The notes under the pieces: model-generated | Told to the model about the DNA's origin: nothing | The model's database searches: none | Seen by the model: the letters and a program-made list of their open reading frames with translations, nothing else | Position numbers and translations under genes: made by a program | Source: Capronia americana | Lineage: Eukaryota; Ascomycota; Eurotiomycetes; Chaetothyriales; Herpotrichiellaceae | DNA length: 64,000 nucleotides | Reading direction: 5' to 3' | Assembly (NCBI GenBank): GCA_016110215.1 | Contig: JADWQD010000008.1 | Span: forward strand, 1,612,001 to 1,676,000 | In this document: one piece after another, positions 43,216 to 53,404 of the stretch | Position numbering within the stretch: position 1 is the stretch's first letter | Layout: each line of letters opens with the position of its first letter

Positions 43216-44648
43216 TCAAGCCTCCGCCTTGAGGGAAAACTGCTTCAGGTACAGGAAGTCCGCCATATTCTCGTCGACAGTCTTCCGGATCACCCTTGCT
43301 GCTTTTTCTCCATATTTCTCCTTCCATTCAACATCCCATTGTTCTTCGGTTTTCGCTGCTTTCTTCTTTATGGTGATTAGCGCCGCCCCTAGATTGAGGA
43401 ATGTATATTACTCACATGTTTTCTTGGCTTGAGGTCGGTAGAGTGGATGGCGTCCTCGTGGAAGCCTTTCCACTTCTCGAACACAGCTTTAGCGTGCATT
43501 TGAAGCTCTTCGTCGTCCCAATTAAGCATGTCAGGATGGAAGTCAAGGCCCACGCTGGCGCAGTAAGCTCGCAGGATACCCTCCGGATCGTCCAGCAAAT
43601 CATCAGCATCGATCAAGCAAACCTCAGGCACATCTGCATCGCCGTTCTTGGTCTCTCCACTTCCATTTCCATTTTGCAGAGCTGCGTCTTTGTCCCGAAC
43701 CAGCCCAGACTCTCGGGCGTAGTCGAAAAAGCGTCGGAGTTCATCATATCCAGCCTCATCTGGGTAAAATTCGTGGAACCCGGTCAGGTCATCAAGCGGG
43801 GGAATAGTGCAGCGATAGTAAGATGGGATGCTCGAGTGAGGGTCGCGAATAAGGAAGGTGAAGTGAAACTTCTCCAGCAGAGCCCTCGGGACGATAGTAG
43901 GATTTCCAGGTTCGCCTTCCGTGGGGAATGGGTAGGGAGCCTTTTTGCTAGTGCCATTCACGCCGTTGGTGCCATTAGTATAATGGCTATCGCTGACGCC
44001 ATTCGTGCCATTGACATGGTGGCCACCGTTGATGCCGTTTGTGCCATTGAGATGATGGCCACCATTGACGCCGTTTGTACCGTTGATGTGATGGCTACCG
44101 TCAACTCCGTTGGCTCCGTTCGAAGTCGTCTCTGTGCCGATGCCACGTTTAGGAGGGTACAGCGATGGCGCCAGTTTTGGTGCTTGCTGATTCGGAGGAA
44201 CTAGATAGTGGAGGATGTCCTTGATAAAGACGCGCTTGCCCTGCTCCAAGGTGAGCTATGTTCATTCATATGTACCTCCTTGAATGCTGCCGTCTTAGCG
44301 AGCATCTCACCTTCGCTTCTTCGGAATCTAATCTATCGAAAATGACTTTGTAGGTCGAGTCGCTGTAACCCGAGGCTTTTCTAGCCTCTTCGTCATTTTC
44401 GTAGCGAACGCTCATGCGCTCTGGGCTAGGAGCAAAGTCAGATATGAGAGGGTCTCGTCGTGCACGAGACTCACCCATAGTAGAATGCGTCACCAAATGG
44501 TTCGTGCACGGACGTCAAATCCTTCCTGGTCATAAACACCTTATCGGGGTCAGCTGGGTGCTTCCAAGTTGGGTACTAGGTGTCTTACCCGTTCAAAAGC
44601 CGTGCTACAGGCTCTTGGGTGCGTGGCACAGAATATGGGTTTGGCCAT
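43216..44648 (-). CDS. P-loop NTPase/sulfotransferase-like protein with Asn-Gly-His repeat insert
   Basis: Five exons: 44648-44589, 44539-44475, 44425-44311, 44240-43416, 43365-43216; introns of 49, 49, 70 and 50 nt; 404 residues. The N-terminus has ATHPRACSTAFER, matching the PAPS-binding or P-loop motif of sulfotransferase-type proteins, and FLIRDPHSSIPSYY is the typical second motif (RDP...S.Y). The last exon ends with VDENMADFLYLKQFSLKAEA. Between the two core motifs lies an insert of about 4.5 copies of a 12-residue unit (consensus GGHHxNGTNGVN, coding nt about 43950-44125). This fungal family (often annotated as branched-chain-aminotransferase-like P-loop proteins) has no proven reaction; the insert looks lineage-specific and disordered. 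Confidence 0.82.
43950..44125 (-). repeat. Coding minisatellite, 36-nt unit
   Basis: About 4.5 tandem copies of a 36-nt unit inside the P-loop gene, coding for the Asn/Gly/His-rich insert. Units differ at single codons (HHI, HHL, HHV, HYT), so the array is moderately old. Confidence 0.85.
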
Positions 44649-45939
44649 GAATGGCGATATCCCTCAATGACAATGCTACAAGTCAACTGAGAGAGATAGG
44701 CTGATGTCACTCCAAGGTGAGAGACTGTCTAAGGCCAACGGACCAAGTAAATATAGCCTCCTTTCGGCCGGCTAGGACGATATTCCAAGTGCCTGGAGTA
44801 ATCGGTGATGTGTAGTATACAGTGCAGGAATATTCTGACGGCTCGCGGTAAACATCGAAGACTCGATTCCTCTTATACCTGCCATACCGAAATCCTCACT
44901 CGCGGAACTCGGCCCACGGAACTCGGTCTGTTGCTGGCAACAATCGTCGCCACAAGAAATCTTTCTTTGCTAGGATCATATGGGGCCTATTTCCGGAACG
45001 AATAGCAGACGCCAGACAGAGGCCGTGAAAATTCGTCATTGCTCCATGTGCCAGTAGACGGGGATCTCTGTACAACGCCAAGGGTTCGCGATTCGCTTGT
45101 GGTCTCGGCCGGCCCCGCAACATGAGAGGGATGGCAAGGATTTGAGGGCTGATGTTTACGCAGCAGCACGTCTACTTTTTCAGAAACATGGGGGTGCACG
45201 GGTGCAATGGGGCTTTCAGTATTTGGTAGGCAAGAAGAATTGCGAACGACAGCAATCAGGAAAGAGCAGAGAGCAAGCTCGAATGGCTGGACAAAGCAGC
45301 ACTGGAAGGCCCATGGCACTCTCAATCCTCGATCGAATCTGGACTCAGGTACCAAATGTTGATGTGTTGGGGAAAGCGCTGCAGCCACTGATGTAAGTAC
45401 CGCGCAACACCTCGGTGCCTCTCACTCGGGAAATCTACTCGTACTCGGAGGCGAACATTGATCGTCCATAAATCGGGAACAGTGATGGTTGCGCGGCTTG
45501 TATGACGTGGGGAGAGAACTGGTGAACGAGTTGAGATTGGGAGACCTCCCATTTAAGTTGTAGGTGCGGAGAGCCCTAGCTGAGGAGCTAGTTAAACAGC
45601 TTGCCTCCTCGGGCAAGCTTGGGGAAGAAAACTGACGATGCGGAACTGTCCGCTTCCATTGGGCAAGCCTAAACAAAATCTTGGCTGCGAGGAATTGCTT
45701 TGCTGTTGCCAACTCCAGTGACGAGTTCGTCCTCGCAGTGCTCGGGTCTCGCAAACGCATCACATATTGTGGTCATCCGCTCATTATTCTTGTGTTCAGG
45801 GAGTTTGGCGCTGGGATTTGAGCTCAATTGCCCTTTCCTTTTACTTGGGTTACCCCCATAATAGCTTCTGTTGCATCTCTTCAAACGCTTCTCATCCGAC
45901 TTGTGTGAAGCTCTCGCTTTCCAGTCGTTGACTTCCACC
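44649..45939. other. Divergent intergenic region, no gene seen
   Basis: Contains the promoters of the P-loop gene (leftward) and the EBP gene (rightward). Frames at 44987-45388 (-) and 45097-45396 (+) overlap each other and have no recognisable domain. Confidence 0.45.
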
Positions 45940-46903
45940 ATGGATTTCTTGAAGAAGCTAATAAGCTCTCCTCCTGTTCCCTCACCTCCCGAAGCGGCTG
46001 TTGTCGTCGTTAAGCCGGTCCACCCCTATTATCCCACAGAGATCGAAATCCTGAACTTCGTCGCCAATGACATGACCGTTCCGCAATTACTCGCGACATT
46101 CGCGGCGGGCTGTACGGTGATCCTCGGCCTGACGTGGTTCCTTGCGTCCAGCTTTGCGCCACGGCTGAAGAAGACGGATAAGTTGATAGCACTGTGGTTT
46201 TGCTTGTGTATGGAGAGCCTCGTATCCGCAAAAGGATGGACACTGATGTGCAGTAGGCGGCTTCATTCACCTCTTCTTCGAGGGCTATTTCGCCTATAAC
46301 CATACTCGTATGGGCGGAATGCAAGATATCTTTGGCCAGCTGTGGAAAGAGTATTCGCTGTCAGACTCGAGATACCTCACCTCGGACCCTTTCGTGTTGT
46401 GCATGGAGACCATCACAGCGGTAAGAGAGCCCTGGGCACGTACTCGCGGAGTATTGACTGACGTAAAGAACAGGCATTCTGGGGTCCTTTGTCATTCTTG
46501 ATGATATACTTCGTCATTGTCTCACATCCTTTGCGCCATCCACTCCAGATCATCATTTCGCTCGGTCAGATCTACGGGGATGTGTTATACTATGCCACGT
46601 CTATGTTTGACCATTACCACAAAAACTTGACCTATTGTCGTCCTGAGGGATATTATTTCTGGGGCTATTACTTCCTGATGAATTTCTTTTGGATCGTCAT
46701 TCCATCCAGTGAGTGTGCTCATTCCGATACTGGTGGTGTCTGGCTTACACATGGCAGTATTACTTGCGAGTAGCATGAGCTCCATCGCCGGTGCCTTCAG
46801 GGCTTTGAACTCGATAGCGAAGTCGGTGGCGGGGAACGGAACGGTAGCCAGTCCAAAAGCCAATGGCCATGTCAACACGCCCAAGAAGCGTGGACCAAAG
46901 TAG
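45940..46903 (+). CDS. Emopamil-binding-protein (EBP) family sterol isomerase-like membrane protein
   Basis: Four exons (45940-46207, 46257-46420, 46474-46708, 46758-46903) with introns of 49, 53 and 49 nt; 270 residues. Five hydrophobic helices span about residues 55-225. Residues essential in mammalian EBP are kept: His94 and Glu98 in CGFIHLFFEG, Glu140 in CMETITA and Trp217 in FFWIVIP. Mammalian EBP moves the sterol double bond from C8 to C7 in the ER. Fungi normally use the unrelated ERG2 for this, so here the protein may be redundant, act on other sterols, or bind lipids. The C-terminus is basic with GTVASPKANG and a final KKRGPK, fitting an ER-facing tail. ATG 45940 has an ACCATGG context. 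Confidence 0.9.
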
Positions 46904-47487
46904 AGCGACACCCAATAGAAGACGTGCTTGGCTCGGCAAGGGCGAACCTTTCTCTTGCGAGACCAGGAGATACCCCAAAGGCGCTGCTCTGTAGCTGCTG
47001 TCGGTCTGGCTGGAAAGCGAAATACTAGCACCATCAAGACAATACTAAGTGCACACTACAGTACATATAGCTCGTGCATGCTCCAATGAGACAATTTCTG
47101 GTCAGATCAAGCCATCCAGATCGGAGTTCGTTTGGTCTCGGTTGTTGCTCTGGGAAACGAGGCCCGGTGTATTTATCCGACCTGCACATATTGGGCCTTG
47201 ACGCAACCCGCCTCGCATACCAGCTGCGCCATTCGAAACTTGTGCCACCGCGCCTTGCATGAGATCCGAATCTGATCTGCTTTGCTCGAAGCTCATCGCG
47301 TCTACACCCTTTTCAGTCATCGGACGCTCCAAGGATTCCGCCGCTGTCTCCTACCTCGAATTTAAGGCCCAGCATGCCCAAGCAGCAACCTTCAGAGCCA
47401 ATGCAAACATCCTGGATAGAGCAAACGCCCGCCGCAATCCGATAAGACAGCCCATCATAGAACACACCTCCCGTGACAACTTAGTCA

Positions 47488-50400
47488 ATGCCAGCGGATT
47501 CGGCCAGAGACCCAGCTCGCGGAATCCCAAAGGCCTATCGCACCAGCAGACGTACATCTCCCAAGAACCAGAATGTAGAGTCCTCTCGTCCCACTAGCCT
47601 CTACGAAACGACGACGGTCCAGGATCGCATTCGGCTATGGCAGGCCCAGAGCGCTGCCGAAGCTCTCGCCCCAGATGCGGTGAGCGTACGATCACTTCCT
47701 GTTTCCGAATGTCCCACCACCACGACGAGACCGAAGTCCGAGTACAGTGATGGGTGCAGCGTTCGCGTCGATGGGAGGGCGAGGGAGAAAAGCGAGAGCA
47801 ATCAAGACAAAGTCAGGAGCAAAAGTGCTCCGCGCCGCCGCATTATCAGCGACGGTCACTGGAAAAGTCAGAAAGATGACAAGGGCAAAGACCGTAAACT
47901 GACAAGCAGCCAACGTCCAGAGTCGCGTCGGTATGATCCGTCCTACACATCCAACCAAGAGAGATCTAGTGATCGCCGACGCTCGAGGCCGCACCGACCA
48001 CTGCCCGCAGACGATGAAGTCAAACCAGCAATACCTTTTGACGACGGTATCAGAGCAAAGGCTCTGAACGACGACGACGCGTCGCGTGAGGAGGAACGAC
48101 CGCCCAATCACGATGTGGAAAGCAGAGCGGATGACGAATTGGCCCGAGATCTGACCACCGCATCTATATTTTCTGGTGATCGCGAAAAGTATTGGGAGGG
48201 ATCGGACATACCTGAAGATGACGCTTTTACGACGCGGAAATCTAGCAGGTATGCGGAACTGCTCGGCAGGGGTGGAGATGCAGTTCCAGTTGCAGAGCTG
48301 CCGAAAGCTAGAAGAGGTGGACTTCTAGGCAAAACACGAGATATGTTTCTGAAGTCGGAGAATGTGCCGCAGGTCAACAACCGCATACCTAGTATCGAAG
48401 CATGGCTGGATGAGCAGCCTGACCCGTTTGTCGATGACGGTGACCGAAAAGTCCTGCCACAGGTGGAAGTGCCCAAGCCGTTGAGGAAACGAACACGCAG
48501 GAAGAGGTCATCGGAGGTGCAACCTCTCCTGACAGACCCAAATCAAATATGGGACTCCATTTCAACACCTATCGAGCCCGGCCCTCCTGATACACCGACA
48601 CACGGTGGCTCCATACACTCCTCAAAAGGCGATCGAGATTCGGCGCCGAAACTTCGCACTCCTCGGAACACCGACCAAGACGACAATGATGGTTCTCCGT
48701 CATCCCTGCGGCGGAGAGGCGCGAAAGTGCGTCGACGGCGTGATCTTTCTCGACCGGACATGATGACAAGTGGTGATTCTCCAGACTCAGCTAGATCTTC
48801 GCCTGAAGATCCTGCACCTGAGAAGTTGACAATCAGAGCTACAAATCCGCCCAGCCGACCCTCTCCGCCTACAGGCGGACATCGACTCACACCTATTGCA
48901 TCCGTGGAGACTTTCAAAGAGCCAGTCCTTGAGCCGCAGCCTGAAGAGACTGTGCCCGAAGAAAATCATGGGCTCAAACGCAAGCTGACCACTCATGAAG
49001 ACCTGATGTCGGTCCTGTCTATGCCAAGAGGAAGCAGAAATCGTCGATCAGCACGGACTGCACGAGGATCGCGGGTGAAACACCACTCCGGCTCTGCGCA
49101 AGAGGTACTGGCCGGACTCGTGGCGGATGAACCGAAGTATGGACGAGAATTGCAGACTCTCGTCGATGGTGTCATCCCAGTCCTTCTGCAATGTGCATTG
49201 TCTAAAACCGACTCCGCCGCTGCAGCCGAACTGTTCTTCCCGTCGACTGGTGGCCCGGACGATATGAGCATGACAAAACCGATCATCGAGATGGGGATTG
49301 CATTGGAGAGATTGAAGACCCTCCACAAGCGCATCCCGCTTGAGAACGTAGAGACCTTGCTGAACTGGGCAAAAACCTCTGAAAGAGCGTACAGGGACTA
49401 TCTACACGCCTGGAGGCTCGGCTTCGAGGATGTTGTTGTGAATCTTGCTCCCGTTAACAGCTCTGCCGCTCCCAGCCAGGGTATATCCAGGGACGAGGCG
49501 GGTGATCTGGTCGACGGAGAAGGAAAGAAAGCGGATGTGGCCTACCTGCTCAGAAGGCCGCTGGTCAGGGTCAAAGCGCTTAGCAAGGCCTTCACCCAGA
49601 TTCAAGATCAAACCGACCTACCCCTGGCTGTCCAGATCGCGGCGACCTATGCTGACTTGACAGCACTGTATCGGAGGCGAACTCAAGAAGAGCAAGCTCG
49701 ACTAGAAGACAAGATAGCGGCGAACATTGACGCAACAAGAACGCGCGACATACGGACGATGGCGGTAATGACCCAGGTCAGTGTGAATAGGAACCGCAGA
49801 GTCAAAGCACGCGACTTCTTCAATCTCACCGTATACCACACAAGCGGGCAAAGACTGGACTGCGGCATCGAATTAATCTTTCGAGATAACGCCCGTGACG
49901 ACGCGATCGGCGGAGATGTACTCGTCTGTGAAGTTGACGACACAAGCAAGTGGCTCCTCTTCGCTCCGATCGAGCTGGACTGCATATCCGCGAGACGCGG
50001 AGAGGAAGGGTTCGACCTTGTCGTTATGGTTCGAGGCCGAGCCGGCTTTGGCAAAGAATGGCACGAATTGCTTGGCCTGAAGACCGATGATAAGGAGGCC
50101 GTGACGGAGTGGATGAACATGCTTGGTTCCAACCCGTTGCCTCCGAGGCTGAATCGTACCCCCGATTTTGTGCATCCTCCCGCACCTTTAGCCATCACAG
50201 CAGCAGGCGAATCTCAGCCTGAGCAAGCAGAGGCTTACGGCCAGACCTTGGATAGGGCACCCAGAGTGGGACAGTTGGACGTGCCCATCGGCGAGCCATC
50301 AGTTGTTGGGGCCCAGAGCAAGCTGAGCCGCCGGTCTGAGCCTACCATCCCTCTAGTCCACGGGCCATCTCCAGGACTGAGTTTAGGAGGCGGGCTGGCG

Positions 50401-52938
50401 ACGAAGCCTGTCCCTCAATATCGCGTGACGCCGACAACAATATCAAGGAAGCCTGTGCCATCGGTGGTGTCTTCGGATCGATCCACCATTTCGGATCGCT
50501 CAAACAGGGACTCTGTCACAATTCTGACCGGATCGTCGTCCAAGACCACATCAACGAGCCTTGGGTATCTGCCAAGTCAGACCAAAAACCCCGAAGCGCT
50601 TCAATATTCCCGGCAGCCACTCGTTCCTCAAGCTTCCCAAGAGACGAGGAAGCAGATTCAGAGCACCGAAAGCAAAGCCGTCCCGAACAACCCAAAACGA
50701 GAGCATGCCTCTGACAGATGGCAGCCCTCCCCAGCTTCCCATCTCCCTCAAGCTCCGAAGTCGACCGCTTCGCCTCGGGAGTCGCAAACTCCCAAGCAAC
50801 AGGCCACTACGACGTCTGCCTTGCCTCAATCAGGCCCCGAAGCACCCCAACAAAGGCCTGTCTATCATCGAGCAGTGTCATCAACACCATCGAGAGAGCT
50901 CCCTACTGTCAACAAGGTCCGCACTCAACCTGTCCATCAAGGCCCGCCCTCGACGCGCACGGGGCAACAATCACCTGAAACGCAACGGCCGCCACCAAAA
51001 GAAGACCACGGGTCAAAGCGTGGGCTGAAGAGCTCGACAAGAAGCCAGATCTACACCGAAGACGTCCCACCTCCGCCGGTTCACAGCCAACGTCAAGACG
51101 CACCCCCACGACCCAGTCTTGGTCCTTCTTCCGCTCCGCCCTCCACTCCCCCTCACCGTTCCGGCGTCCTGCAGCCAATATCGAACAATAAGCCAAACCT
51201 CGTTCTAAAACCTACTCCGAGCCCGTCTGATAAGACGGTAAGACGGCGGACTTCATCGCCTCTCAAGCATGAATACGCACCATCCACCAGCTCGGGCAGC
51301 TCTTCCGACTCCGACTCCGACAACGAAAGTGACACGTCCTCGGACACCTCGGAAGATCTCGTGTCCGAGCATGGAGATGTACCAACACCTCTCGTTGCAA
51401 TTACTGGTGTTGACCGTCGAGCCTCTAAACCATCCGTGCTTCCTTCCATGCCTCCATCGTCATATCAAAATACAGGCACTTCTACGGGGACACGAACGCT
51501 GGCCCCTTCAGATTCAGCCTCTCAAGGCCCTTACCGCAAGGTCCCCTCATCCGCCACAGTCCCGATCCACAAGAAGTCGAGGACAATCGCACTGATTTGC
51601 TCCTGGTCGGATAGGGGCATGTGGGAGCAGATTCACCCTGACGAGTGCTCTATCGTAATCTCTCCGGGTTTAATTGAAGCTTTCGAAATGTCAGCAGCTC
51701 ATTCCGTTCCCCAAAGCCGCCCTGCAGACGACTCCGACTCGAGGACGTCCTCGCTCACTCAACAACCACTTGTCGCTTTCGAGCTGACTCCCATCGTTCC
51801 ACTAAGAAGGGGAACTGCATTGGATATCTCTATACGGTCACCCCCCACGCCAAATTCCAAGATCAGGATAACCAACAATGTCATGTTCCGGTCACGGAAC
51901 CCCGAAGAGTGCGAAGCGTTATATGGCATGATCAATTGGGCGAGATGTAACAACCCCACTTACATCCAGCTTCAAAGGGCACGTCCGGCTCGGCAGCCCT
52001 CGGTCACCTTTAACGTGGGACAAGCTCAGAATAGTCGTGCCAAGTCAAGTTCGTGGTTCAGCTTTGGTAGTCAGAGGAAGTCGAGTTACCGCGCGTCATC
52101 TGCACCAGCACCCGCATCGGTCGATTTCTCGGTTGAGAGCTCGGGGACCATGACGAGCGCTTTCTCTGCCTTCAAGAGATTCAGCGTTAGCAACGCTTTC
52201 AATCTCAACCGGTCATCGGTGCTCCGCAAGGACGGCAGAGGTGGCGCGACTGGCTCATTGTACTCTTCCAGCAGCGGGACGCACACTGGCTCGGGTTCAA
52301 GTACCCCGGCTCCCAGCCAAGCTGGCTTCATTCCTGGCAAGGATGGACCAAACGTTCCATCCACCAGCGCAGCCGCCGCCGAAGGCGGAGGCATGGTCAA
52401 CAACATGAAGATCCGCCTATACGTCAGAAAAGGACAGCACTGGGAGAACCTAGGCGCCGCCCGTCTGACTGTCCTGCCGGCATCTCCGCCACCCAGCGGT
52501 CAAACGACGCCAAACCGTCCAGTCGTACCTGTTGGAGCCTCTCCACCCGCGACACCAGGCCACTCCCGCTCAGCCTCAATCATCAACCCCGCTGGGCAAC
52601 CCTCCGCCCGCGGTCCCCGCCTTCCCAGCTCCAGCCACACTCCGCACCGCGTCCACGGGAATGGACGCGAAAAGCGCATTCTCATCACGCGCAACAAAGA
52701 CCGCGACGTCGTCTTGCTCGACTCGGTGCTCGGAGAAAGCTGCTTCGAACGCGTCATGCAGACGGGCGTGGCGGTCAAGGTGTGGAGCGAAGACGAGTCT
52801 ATTGCGCACACAGGGGGTGTGACGTTGGGGAAGGAACGGGTATATATGCTCCAGTTTGCAGGAGCGAGGGAGGCGGGCTGGGTTTTTGGCTTGGTGGGAA
52901 CGTATAGGTACGGGATGGGGGCCGGAGTGGTGGAATGA
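47488..52938 (+). CDS. Very large scaffold-like protein with DH/PH-like core, 1,816 aa
   Basis: Single exon. The first 520 residues are disordered and rich in Ser, Arg, Asp and Pro. Residues about 530-655 are helical (VLAGLVADEPKYGRELQTLV, then ERLKTLHKRIPLENVETLLN) and look like a divergent RhoGEF/DH domain. About 770-885 is a beta-rich PH-like module (FFNLTVYHTSGQRLDCGIEL to EWMNMLGSN). A second Pro/Ser/Thr-rich region (890-1350) includes an acidic SDSDSDNESD patch. It is followed by another folded segment (IALICSWSDRGMWEQIHPDE to MINWARCNNPTYIQLQRAR) and a last beta-rich domain (about 1640-1808) ending VGTYRYG. Fungal relatives are often labelled SRm160/300 coactivator from the Ser/Arg content, which I think is misleading. 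A role in Rho signalling or polarity is inference. Confidence 0.75.
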   Translation: MPADSARDPARGIPKAYRTSRRTSPKNQNVESSRPTSLYETTTVQDRIRLWQAQSAAEALAPDAVSVRSLPVSECPTTTTRPKSEYSDGCSVRVDGRAREKSESNQDKVRSKSAPRRRIISDGHWKSQKDDKGKDRKLTSSQRPESRRYDPSYTSNQERSSDRRRSRPHRPLPADDEVKPAIPFDDGIRAKALNDDDASREEERPPNHDVESRADDELARDLTTASIFSGDREKYWEGSDIPEDDAFTTRKSSRYAELLGRGGDAVPVAELPKARRGGLLGKTRDMFLKSENVPQVNNRIPSIEAWLDEQPDPFVDDGDRKVLPQVEVPKPLRKRTRRKRSSEVQPLLTDPNQIWDSISTPIEPGPPDTPTHGGSIHSSKGDRDSAPKLRTPRNTDQDDNDGSPSSLRRRGAKVRRRRDLSRPDMMTSGDSPDSARSSPEDPAPEKLTIRATNPPSRPSPPTGGHRLTPIASVETFKEPVLEPQPEETVPEENHGLKRKLTTHEDLMSVLSMPRGSRNRRSARTARGSRVKHHSGSAQEVLAGLVADEPKYGRELQTLVDGVIPVLLQCALSKTDSAAAAELFFPSTGGPDDMSMTKPIIEMGIALERLKTLHKRIPLENVETLLNWAKTSERAYRDYLHAWRLGFEDVVVNLAPVNSSAAPSQGISRDEAGDLVDGEGKKADVAYLLRRPLVRVKALSKAFTQIQDQTDLPLAVQIAATYADLTALYRRRTQEEQARLEDKIAANIDATRTRDIRTMAVMTQVSVNRNRRVKARDFFNLTVYHTSGQRLDCGIELIFRDNARDDAIGGDVLVCEVDDTSKWLLFAPIELDCISARRGEEGFDLVVMVRGRAGFGKEWHELLGLKTDDKEAVTEWMNMLGSNPLPPRLNRTPDFVHPPAPLAITAAGESQPEQAEAYGQTLDRAPRVGQLDVPIGEPSVVGAQSKLSRRSEPTIPLVHGPSPGLSLGGGLATKPVPQYRVTPTTISRKPVPSVVSSDRSTISDRSNRDSVTILTGSSSKTTSTSLGYLPSQTKNPEALQYSRQPLVPQASQETRKQIQSTESKAVPNNPKREHASDRWQPSPASHLPQAPKSTASPRESQTPKQQATTTSALPQSGPEAPQQRPVYHRAVSSTPSRELPTVNKVRTQPVHQGPPSTRTGQQSPETQRPPPKEDHGSKRGLKSSTRSQIYTEDVPPPPVHSQRQDAPPRPSLGPSSAPPSTPPHRSGVLQPISNNKPNLVLKPTPSPSDKTVRRRTSSPLKHEYAPSTSSGSSSDSDSDNESDTSSDTSEDLVSEHGDVPTPLVAITGVDRRASKPSVLPSMPPSSYQNTGTSTGTRTLAPSDSASQGPYRKVPSSATVPIHKKSRTIALICSWSDRGMWEQIHPDECSIVISPGLIEAFEMSAAHSVPQSRPADDSDSRTSSLTQQPLVAFELTPIVPLRRGTALDISIRSPPTPNSKIRITNNVMFRSRNPEECEALYGMINWARCNNPTYIQLQRARPARQPSVTFNVGQAQNSRAKSSSWFSFGSQRKSSYRASSAPAPASVDFSVESSGTMTSAFSAFKRFSVSNAFNLNRSSVLRKDGRGGATGSLYSSSSGTHTGSGSSTPAPSQAGFIPGKDGPNVPSTSAAAAEGGGMVNNMKIRLYVRKGQHWENLGAARLTVLPASPPPSGQTTPNRPVVPVGASPPATPGHSRSASIINPAGQPSARGPRLPSSSHTPHRVHGNGREKRILITRNKDRDVVLLDSVLGESCFERVMQTGVAVKVWSEDESIAHTGGVTLGKERVYMLQFAGAREAGWVFGLVGTYRYGMGAGVVE

Positions 52939-53404
52939 ATGAATGGACGAATGAATGGATGGCTGGGACGAGATGAGAGACGAAGCCTTTGATAACGGGC
53001 GTGCTTGTTTTGTGGCTTTCCCCCCTTCACTTGGGTCAGACTTGGATTCCTTATTTGATTTGAGCGCGGTGTTCAGGACAACGGTGTCGGTTGGGTCCAT
53101 GTGATCCTTTCGTGTTTGTATTCTTCTTTCTAGAGGTCTGCCGCTTTTATCGGGCAATGTGATGTGGCGTGGGTGAGATGGGGAGTCGATTTCGAAATGT
53201 GACCTTGACCTTCATCGAGATAAGATACTTTGGACGAACATTTACGGCTTCTTGGCTTTTCACCTCCGTCTCTAGTCGGAGTATACGAGATGGTGAATAA
53301 ATCAAGGGTGATTTCTACGTTGAGATACAATAGATTGAGAATCATTGTAATTGTACGGAGTACTGCTATAACTACTGTAGATAGTGGCCAGCTCTATTTA
53401 TGAG
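52939..53404. other. Convergent 3' ends
   Basis: The 3' UTRs of the scaffold gene (+) and of the permease (-) meet here. No gene or clear element is seen apart from short GAATGAATGGA-type repeats just after the stop at 52938. Confidence 0.5.

Noticed and set aside
44987..45396. Overlapping frames on both strands in the P-loop/EBP interval
   Set aside because: The two overlap, have no domain, and the plus frame starts with GTG.
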